A program made the translations under genes and the position numbers. DNA of 64,000 nt from Weissella bombi (GTDB lineage: Bacteria > Bacillota > Bacilli > Lactobacillales > Lactobacillaceae), in NCBI RefSeq assembly GCF_900094835.1, contig NZ_FMAO01000007.1:1-64000 (forward strand), given 5' to 3'. The notes beneath the pieces were generated by a model. It was not told where the DNA came from. It saw only the letters and a list, made by a program, of their open reading frames with translations, and did not search any database. Each line of letters begins with the position of its first letter. Positions within the stretch are counted from its first letter, which is position 1. Shown piece by piece: positions 59,432-64,000 of the stretch.

Positions 59432-59535
59432 AAAAAAATCGCGCCATAGCCATGGCGCGATTAGGTATACTTATCTCTTTTTACGCGCTCCTTGGTCAGC
59501 TCTCGTCTGACAATTAAAAAAGCAATATTATATTG
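59432..59535 (-). promoter_or_regulatory. codB leader with attenuator
   Basis: In the minus-strand leader (about 100 nt) a hairpin GTCAG-ACGAGAG-CTGAC is followed by GGAGCGCG. A perfect terminator ATCGCGCCATGGC/GCCATGGCGCGAT-like with TTTTTTT then stands just before the codB ribosome binding site. GCGCG upstream can pair with CGCGC in the terminator's left arm. This is the layout of a riboswitch or PyrR-type attenuator; the ligand is unknown. Confidence 0.65.
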
Positions 59536-59541
59536 TATAAA

Positions 59542-59570
59542 ACTATACCCGTTTCTAAAAATTAAGTCAA
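59542..59570 (-). promoter_or_regulatory. Promoter of codB-topB-codA
   Basis: On the minus strand TTGACT (59570-59565), a 17-bp spacer and TATAGT (59547-59542), directly after the stop of the upstream MscS gene. Confidence 0.7.
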
Positions 59571-60623
59571 TTATGATTTCACAATTGGTTGCGTTGTGAC
59601 AGCTAATTGAATTTCATGATTAGCCAACACACGCATAACGGTCATATTCACATCAGCCCGCTCATTTGCAAAATTAGTATCAGATGACATTTTTAACATG
59701 ACACTAACGTCAAACTCATATCCCTCAGGTAATACCTGACTAATAGATGCTGCAGCCGAATCTTCAACAAAGTGATCATTTTGCGCTAACTTTTCCATCG
59801 TATCTTCTGAAGCTGCAATTATATCTTTAGTTGGTGTATCTAAAGATAAATAGAAGGTCAACCCAATCTTTCTAGTAACGACTCGTGACCAATTCGTAAT
59901 CGGTTCATTCGATAATGTTGCATTAGGCACAATTACCAGTGCTCCGTCTAAAGTTCGGATTAATGTTGAACGGAACGTAATGTCTTCAGCAATACCAGCC
60001 ACTGAAGGTGACTCAATATTATCACCAATTTGAAATGGTTTCTCAGTAATAATAATAATACCACCTAGCAAATTTTTAATTGGGTCTTGAGCTGCCATCG
60101 AAACAGCCAATCCTGCTAACCCTAGTCCTGCGAAAACACCGTTAACATTAATACCCCAATCAGATAGGATCATGGTTACTGTCAAAGCCATAACAATAAA
60201 TTGCAATGTCCGTTTTAAAAATGGCATTACAATTGAATCGACTTCAATATGCACTTTTGCACCGAAATGACGTAGTAAATCAGCTAATGAAGCCATCAAA
60301 GAATAGATACCATAACCAACGCTAAATATTAGAACTGATTTATTAATATCATTTGCATAATGCAAAATTATTCGTGGAGCATGAGCAACATGCAAACCCC
60401 AATTTAATCCCGCAAATAAAAGCGCAATTTTTGCAGGACGTTCAAATGCCTTTAATATATCTCGCCAAATTGAAAATTTTTGAGGTATTCTTTTTTCAAT
60501 TTGTGAAAATACTGGACTAACGAGACCTTTTGTCACAATAATTGTCACAATTATAATTAATAAAGCGAGTCCAATAGCTTGCCAATCAAAATTATCGATC
60601 AACCACTTTTGCAAAATATTCAT
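59571..60623 (-). CDS. Mechanosensitive ion channel, MscS family
   Basis: The 350-aa protein has about four or five membrane helices. The pore helix region GLGLAGLAVSMAAQDPIKNLLGG (about 170-190) is the MscS Gly/Ala-rich TM3, and a beta domain with FQIGDNIES and RTLDGALVIVPNATL follows. It opens under membrane tension to release osmolytes. It is monocistronic. Confidence 0.93.
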   Translation of the reverse strand: MNILQKWLIDNFDWQAIGLALLIIIVTIIVTKGLVSPVFSQIEKRIPQKFSIWRDILKAFERPAKIALLFAGLNWGLHVAHAPRIILHYANDINKSVLIFSVGYGIYSLMASLADLLRHFGAKVHIEVDSIVMPFLKRTLQFIVMALTVTMILSDWGINVNGVFAGLGLAGLAVSMAAQDPIKNLLGGIIIITEKPFQIGDNIESPSVAGIAEDITFRSTLIRTLDGALVIVPNATLSNEPITNWSRVVTRKIGLTFYLSLDTPTKDIIAASEDTMEKLAQNDHFVEDSAAASISQVLPEGYEFDVSVMLKMSSDTNFANERADVNMTVMRVLANHEIQLAVTTQPIVKS

Positions 60624-60704
60624 GTTAAACTCCCTCCATCATTCATTCAGTATCATCATACCTAATTTTACAATAGCATGCATCCCTTATTCTGACTTTA
60701 ATGA

Positions 60705-60734
60705 ATAAAAAGCACCAGCCTTAGCTGATGCTTA
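60705..60734 (-). terminator. Terminator after guaC
   Basis: The minus-strand transcript reads AAGCATCAGCTAAGGCTGGTGCTTTTTATT, 6 bp past the guaC stop. Confidence 0.85.
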
Positions 60735-60740
60735 ATAAAC

Positions 60741-61727
60741 TTAATATGAATCACCGTTCACAATTGAGTTTTTAACAATGACATAATCAACATAACGTAG
60801 ATCTACTAGTCGGCGACCACCAGCATATGAAATAGATGATTGTAAATCTTGTTCCATTTCTACTAATGTATCCTTGATAGCACCACGATATGGTACTAAC
60901 AACTTTTTACCCTCAACGTTTTTGTATTCACCCTTTTGGAATTGAGAAGCTGAACCAAAGTAAGTCTTATACTTAGCACCATCTATTTCAACAATATCCC
61001 CTGGTGTTTCAGCATGACCAGCAAATAATGAACCAATCATAACCATTGTTGCCCCAAATCGAACTGACTTAGCAATATCCCCATTGTAGCGAATACCACC
61101 ATCTGCAATAATCGGTTTCTTAGCAGCCTTTGCGCATAAACGTAATGCTGCTAATTGCCAGCCACCAGTTCCAAAACCGGTCTTTAACTTAGTAATGCAG
61201 GCTTTTCCAGGTCCTACACCTACCTTAATAGCATCAGCACCTGCGTTTTCCAAATCACGGACTGCTTCTGGCGTTGCAACATTACCAGCGATCACAAAAG
61301 TTTCTGGCAAAGTCTTCTTAATATAACGAATCATTTCAATAACTGAATCAGCATGTCCATGCGCAATATCAATTGTAATGTACTCTGGAGTTAAATCTGC
61401 TGCCTTTAATTGATCGATAAAATCATATTCTTCCTGTTTAACCCCAACAGAAATTGACGCAATCTGACCTGCTTCATGAAATGTTTTCACAAAATCTAAA
61501 CGTGTTTCTGGATTAAAACGATGCATGACATAAAAATAACCATTTTTTGCCAAAGTCATTGCCAATTCATCATCAATGACTGTCTGCATATTTGCAGGCA
61601 CTACAGGTATCTTAAATGTATGATTACCTAGTGTTACCGAAGTATCCGCTTCTGAGCGACTATCAATAATACATTTATTGGGGATCAATTGAATATCTTC
61701 ATAATCAAAAACAGTTGTAATTTCCAT
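60741..61727 (-). CDS. guaC: GMP reductase
   Basis: GuaC converts GMP to IMP. The 328-aa TIM-barrel protein is of the Firmicute short form, without the CBS domains of IMP dehydrogenase. [13 protein letters not shown] contains the catalytic Cys (~177); [23 protein letters not shown] and the C-terminal [20 protein letters not shown] are family features. AGGAG precedes the ATG. Confidence 0.95.
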   Translation of the reverse strand: MEITTVFDYEDIQLIPNKCIIDSRSEADTSVTLGNHTFKIPVVPANMQTVIDDELAMTLAKNGYFYVMHRFNPETRLDFVKTFHEAGQIASISVGVKQEEYDFIDQLKAADLTPEYITIDIAHGHADSVIEMIRYIKKTLPETFVIAGNVATPEAVRDLENAGADAIKVGVGPGKACITKLKTGFGTGGWQLAALRLCAKAAKKPIIADGGIRYNGDIAKSVRFGATMVMIGSLFAGHAETPGDIVEIDGAKYKTYFGSASQFQKGEYKNVEGKKLLVPYRGAIKDTLVEMEQDLQSSISYAGGRRLVDLRYVDYVIVKNSIVNGDSY

Positions 61728-61795
61728 ATTAATAAACTCCTAGAATAAATGTTCGTTTTTTATTGTTTTAATTTAATTTCAACCACCAATAACAA

Positions 61796-61824
61796 ATTAT
61801 ACACGAACTAAATATAATAAACAA
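61796..61824 (-). promoter_or_regulatory. Promoter of guaC
   Basis: On the minus strand TTGTTT (61824-61819), a 17-bp spacer and TATAAT (61801-61796). No purine-riboswitch pattern is visible in the ~60-nt leader. Confidence 0.7.
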
Positions 61825-61880
61825 CCTTATATAGAGTTTAAAAACGAATATTATTAGAAAGCAGCATTAAAACATTTCGT

Positions 61881-61909
61881 TTGTTTCGCTATCCAATATT
61901 TGATATAAT
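61881..61909 (+). promoter_or_regulatory. Promoter of ssrA
   Basis: TTGTTT (61881-61886), a 17-bp spacer and TGATATAAT (TATAAT at 61904-61909, extended -10), 17 bp before the tmRNA 5' end. Confidence 0.75.
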
Positions 61910-61925
61910 TAATTAGTTATGTAAC

Positions 61926-62287
61926 GGGGTCGTTACGGAATCGACTGGCATTGTTTGGGCCGGTACTGCGTTTAGGGGTTGTGGCCCTATAATCCACTCA
62001 GTAGAATTAACTGCAAAAAATTCAAACAATAATTACGCATTAGCTGCCTAAAAAACAGCTGGCGTTGCTTATAGCTGTATTAGTTGTGTGCTGCTATAAG
62101 TCTAAAAATTAACAACCTGCGCTAAACTACCTCCGTCTGGGGTAGTTTAGAAGAGGATAATCAGACTAGCTAACTCGATCGCTTAGCAAAGCAGCGTGCG
62201 ATTAGCGAAATCCAAATCGTTTTGCTATGAACGTAGATGTGTCGGTTGCAAGATGTTAGGACAGGGGTTCAACTCCCCTCGGCTCCA
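61926..62287 (+). ncRNA. ssrA: Transfer-messenger RNA (tmRNA)
   Basis: The 5' end GGGGTCGTTACGGAATCGAC and the 3' tRNA-like end GGGGTTCAACTCCCCTCGGC pair as acceptor stem (GGGGTCG with CGGCTCC). The mRNA-like part at 62013-62051 reads GCA AAA AAT and ends at TAA, giving the tag AKNSNNNYALAA with the usual ALAA degron. The ~362-nt length is normal. The sequence after the discriminator A is TAG, not CCA, so CCA must be added after transcription or was changed by an insertion at the 3' end. SmpB, its partner, is encoded at 20768. Confidence 0.97.
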
Positions 62288-62333
62288 TAGTAAGGTTTAC
62301 CAAATCACGGAACTACCTACCGCATAAATCTAT

Positions 62334-62362
62334 CGCTGTTCGTTATCGGACGGCGTTTTATT
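62334..62362 (+). terminator. Terminator after ssrA
   Basis: CGCTGTTCG, loop TTAT, CGGACGGCG then TTTTATTTT, about 47 bp past the tmRNA end. Confidence 0.75.
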
Positions 62363-62466
62363 TTGCACTTTTTTGGGGGATGAAGCTATATGGATCTAAT
62401 AACAAGTGTACCCATTTTCACAGTTGTATATTTTACTGTATAAAGTGATATCATAGCGCCTTTAAT

Positions 62467-62484
62467 TTCGCCACAAGTTGCGAA
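62467..62484. repeat. 18-bp palindrome 1 of 3
   Basis: TTCGCCACAAGTTGCGAA. The outer arms pair except at one position. It aligns without gaps with the two palindromes at 62509 and 62618, sharing the core CCAMAAGTKG. Confidence 0.7.
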
Positions 62485-62508
62485 AACAACATAGTTTTTA
62501 ACAAATTC

Positions 62509-62526
62509 TCCGCCAAAAGTGGCGGA
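62509..62526. repeat. 18-bp palindrome 2 of 3
   Basis: TCCGCCAAAAGTGGCGGA. Seven-bp arms pair perfectly around AAAG. There is no T-run after it on either strand, so it is not a standard terminator. Confidence 0.8.
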
Positions 62527-62617
62527 ATACAAAAAGGGGTCTGTAACTTGCAGTACCCTTTCCCAACTTATCGAGAAACTCAAAACATTGCCTTAGCTCA
62601 TGTAGTAATTTGTAGTA

Positions 62618-62635
62618 TTGTCCAAAAGTGGACAA
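62618..62635. repeat. 18-bp palindrome 3 of 3
   Basis: TTGTCCAAAAGTGGACAA. Seven-bp arms pair perfectly around the same AAAG centre. The arm bases differ from palindrome 2 at three positions on each side, with pairing kept. Confidence 0.8.
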
Positions 62636-62670
62636 CTTAGATCAACAGATACTTTTATTAAACACACTGT

Positions 62671-63090
62671 TCAATTACCTTTAAAAAAGTAGCTTGTTTC
62701 TAATGCTACTCGACGAATTACCCCAAAACGCACAAAAACGCCATACAGGTAAATATATGACGTCTCACAAGGTGCTATAAATTTATAGCGTGTTTGTAAC
62801 TTCTGTATTAGGCGTGACTTCATTTTTTGTAGCACAAGACGTTTAACACCTAGTTCCTCACTGATTGCTTGCCACGGTTTTCTTTCTTTATCGTGCATGG
62901 TTATTGCTTTAAGTTGGACGGGCGTTAAATCTGCTAACAATTCATCTAGTATCGCTTTTTGTTCCTCGTATTCTTTTAGCTTAGTATCATCATCACTATG
63001 TAAATATGCCATTTCTAACTTGGTACATTTAATATCTGCTTCCAACCACCCGCTAAAATAATCTTGAATTAATTTGTTTGCTCTTTTCAT
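62671..63090 (-). CDS. ArpU-like / sigma-region-4-like phage regulator
   Basis: The 139-aa protein is helical and basic in its second half. LTPVQLKAITMHDKERKPWQ and the helix-turn-helix-like AISEELGVKRLVLQKMKSRL resemble the C-terminal DNA-binding part of ArpU/RinA-type phage regulators, which control late genes. The last ~30 residues (after QTRYKF) are not typical for the family and may be a frameshifted or extended tail. GGGGGG stands 4-5 bp before the ATG. It is in the same orientation as the next ArpU-like gene. Confidence 0.65.
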   Translation of the reverse strand: MKRANKLIQDYFSGWLEADIKCTKLEMAYLHSDDDTKLKEYEEQKAILDELLADLTPVQLKAITMHDKERKPWQAISEELGVKRLVLQKMKSRLIQKLQTRYKFIAPCETSYIYLYGVFVRFGVIRRVALETSYFFKGN

Positions 63091-63123
63091 AACACCCCCC
63101 TACACAATATACGACGTATAGTA

Positions 63124-63240
63124 TTAAAGCTGTTTCTTAGTCCATGACCACATCTGGGAACAAGTGTAGGTTTGCCTACTGTTGTAAGTGGTGGTCTTTT
63201 GTAAGTAACCAGCGTGGTTACAACCACTCTTGTTATTCAT
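63124..63240 (-). CDS. Possible small phage ORF, 38 codons
   Basis: The ATG at 63240 opens a 38-aa frame beginning MNNKSGCNHAGYLQKT and ending WTKKQL, with Cys, His and several Trp and Tyr. It fills the gap between the two ArpU-like genes in the same strand, 12 bp after the stop of the upstream gene. No Shine-Dalgarno sequence is seen, although the closely preceding stop could allow coupling. A 7-bp hairpin GTAACCA/TGGTTAC lies inside its 5' half (63207-63223). Confidence 0.35.
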   Translation of the reverse strand: MNNKSGCNHAGYLQKTTTYNSRQTYTCSQMWSWTKKQL

Positions 63241-63252
63241 ATTGTTAGGCAA

Positions 63253-63654
63253 TCAGTACCAAACTCTAAAATCGTATGTATCTGTAAAACCATTAGCAAA
63301 GTATAAGAATGCTTCATTTAATAGTTCTTGACCTCTTTTTCTGCTATAACCACTCAACTCTTCGATTTCTAACCACTGCTTATACTTCATATAGCGGTAA
63401 TCAATAAATTGCCTGTTTTTAGTTGGTATTGCAATTACTGCTTTAACTATCTCATCTAACCGTTGGCAAGCCTGCATATAGTTGCTTAACTTCTCATCAT
63501 TGGGGATGTTTTTAAAATCATAGTTTTGAATATCTATGTAGGCTTGGTGCGCTCTTGCTTTAATAATTGGTAATTCTCTATTAAAGAACTCTCGAACATT
63601 CCTAATTGTAGCTTTCTCGTCTAAGTCTTTACCTGTATCAAGTATGGATAACAT
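63253..63654 (-). CDS. ArpU-family phage transcriptional regulator
   Basis: The 133-aa protein shows the ArpU pattern: an N-terminal helical segment with VREFFNRELPIIKARAHQAY, a middle QRLDEIVKAV and KNRQFIDYRYMKYKQWLEIE. A helix-turn-helix SGYSRKRGQELLNEAFLYFA follows. Family members activate late or autolysin genes in phages of lactic acid bacteria and enterococci. GGGGGA precedes the ATG. Whether it still regulates anything is unclear, as no late genes are seen. Confidence 0.75.
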   Translation of the reverse strand: MLSILDTGKDLDEKATIRNVREFFNRELPIIKARAHQAYIDIQNYDFKNIPNDEKLSNYMQACQRLDEIVKAVIAIPTKNRQFIDYRYMKYKQWLEIEELSGYSRKRGQELLNEAFLYFANGFTDTYDFRVWY

Positions 63655-63702
63655 TCAATTTATCCCCCTATAATTAGTCCAACATTTTCCAACAATTAAT
63701 AC

Positions 63703-63771
63703 TAGCATTTACTAGCATTTTACCTTAGCATTTCTTAGCATCTTGCTCTAGCATTTACTAGCATTCTAGGT
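63703..63771. repeat. Tandem 23-bp iteron-like array (three copies)
   Basis: TAGCAT occurs at 63703, 63713, 63726, 63736, 63749 and 63759: spacing 10, 13, 10, 13, 10. This is three tandem 23-bp units, each with two TAGCAT boxes; units 1 and 3 share their first 16 bases. The 23-bp period is not a multiple of three, so it is not a coding repeat. Such arrays bind Rep or regulator proteins. Confidence 0.85.
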
Positions 63772-63835
63772 CAACAAATGACAACATCTAATGTCTATCA
63801 AAAAGCTTAAACAACAGTAATTAGCTCGCCTTTGA

Positions 63836-63945
63836 GGGTGCAACCTTTTAGCTTTTTTGGGTGCAACCTTTTTTACTTTTTTGTGTGCGTACTTTTTTGA
63901 TTTTGTACGCAATTTTTATGTTGCGTTTTAGGGCAACGCGTTGCA
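63836..63945. repeat. Second 23-bp-spaced repeat set with T-tracts and palindrome
   Basis: GGGTGCAACC occurs at 63836 and 63859, exactly 23 bp apart, each followed by T-tracts. A weaker copy GTGTGCGTAC follows at 63883. Then come GTACGCAA and a perfect 12-bp palindrome GCAACGCGTTGC (63933-63944). Runs of T recur about every 11 bp, so the DNA is probably bent. No ORF fits here. Confidence 0.7.
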
Positions 63946-64000
63946 GCGTTTTTCCTTATTAAATCATAGCTTTATAACCTTTTCAAACAGCGATCAACCT

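Larger units (their letters stand above)
62288..64000. mobile_element. Phage- or plasmid-like accessory element next to ssrA (extends beyond window)
   Basis: Directly after ssrA, housekeeping genes stop. Two ArpU-like phage regulator genes, short unusual ORFs, palindromes and 23-bp repeats fill the rest of the window. The 3' end of ssrA is a frequent attachment site for integrases. The ArpU-like genes point towards ssrA, but no terminase or structural genes lie between. This suggests a truncated prophage, a phage satellite or an integrated plasmid. No integrase is in view, and the boundary at ssrA is inferred. Confidence 0.6.

Noticed and set aside
62386-62583. 65-codon minus-strand ORF just after ssrA
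   Set aside because: No ribosome binding site, composition unlike a protein, and it spans two of the palindromes; more likely non-coding.
63091-63252. Possible tRNA between the ArpU-like genes
   Set aside because: One 7-bp hairpin is present, but no T-loop GTTCRA or acceptor stem, so a tRNA is not supported; a short ORF fits better.

Overview
The window comes from the chromosome of a low-GC Gram-positive lactic acid bacterium of the Leuconostocaceae, most likely Weissella. This rests on the 5' part of the 16S rRNA gene at the left edge, which reads like Weissella of the viridescens/halotolerans type from my memory of those sequences. Gene content agrees: LTA synthase, HPr/enzyme I/HPr kinase, the cdaA-cdaR-glmM cluster and CcpA-type cre sites. 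The species cannot be fixed by eye. Almost all genes are on the minus strand. I found no IS element, CRISPR array or tRNA gene.

Left to right on the minus strand: the start of an rrn operon with tandem promoters (1-526); a lipoteichoic-acid and glycolipid operon (two glycosyltransferases, a flippase-like membrane protein, a DUF1797 protein, ltaS; 680-6552); a nine-gene operon tsaE, GNAT, dnaQ-like, murB, Na+/H+ antiporter, cdaA, cdaR, glmM and a small unknown gene (6705-14702) that joins c-di-AMP synthesis, ion transport and cell-wall precursors; a choloylglycine-hydrolase-family gene, pta and ung; a LURP-one-like gene on the plus strand; glnQ with a fused glnPH; secG-rnr-smpB; eno; a plus-strand serine-rich exported protein; tpiA; ptsH-ptsI behind a cre-overlapped promoter; fabH, a phosphatase, trxB, galU, gpsA, hprK and yvlD-like genes; an orphan DinJ-like antitoxin; a free-standing structured RNA divergent from a usp gene; a cyclophilin; potABCD; the str operon rpsL-rpsG-fusA; a lone small prepilin peptidase on the plus strand; infC-rpmI-rplT with an attenuator leader; nusB, asp23-like and efp; pgi; galM; a two-component system; codA, topB and codB with an attenuator leader; an MscS channel; guaC.

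At 61926-62287 lies ssrA (tmRNA) on the plus strand, with predicted tag AKNSNNNYALAA. Immediately after it the character changes. From about 62288 to the end is accessory DNA with two ArpU-like phage regulator genes, a possible 38-codon ORF, three related 18-bp palindromes, a tandem 23-bp iteron-like array and a second 23-bp-spaced repeat set. This looks like the end of a prophage, satellite or integrated plasmid inserted at the 3' end of ssrA, a common integration site.

The most unusual items are: an L20 ribosomal protein with a C-terminal HeH/LEM-like extension; infC starting at a non-AUG (ATA or ATC) codon behind an attenuator; the palindrome family and 23-bp arrays in the ssrA-linked element; the codB-topB-codA arrangement with a candidate attenuator; the single-domain prepilin peptidase; and a possibly leaderless tsaE operon.

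Many start codons below were chosen by ribosome binding site and family length, and several are downstream of the longest possible ORF.
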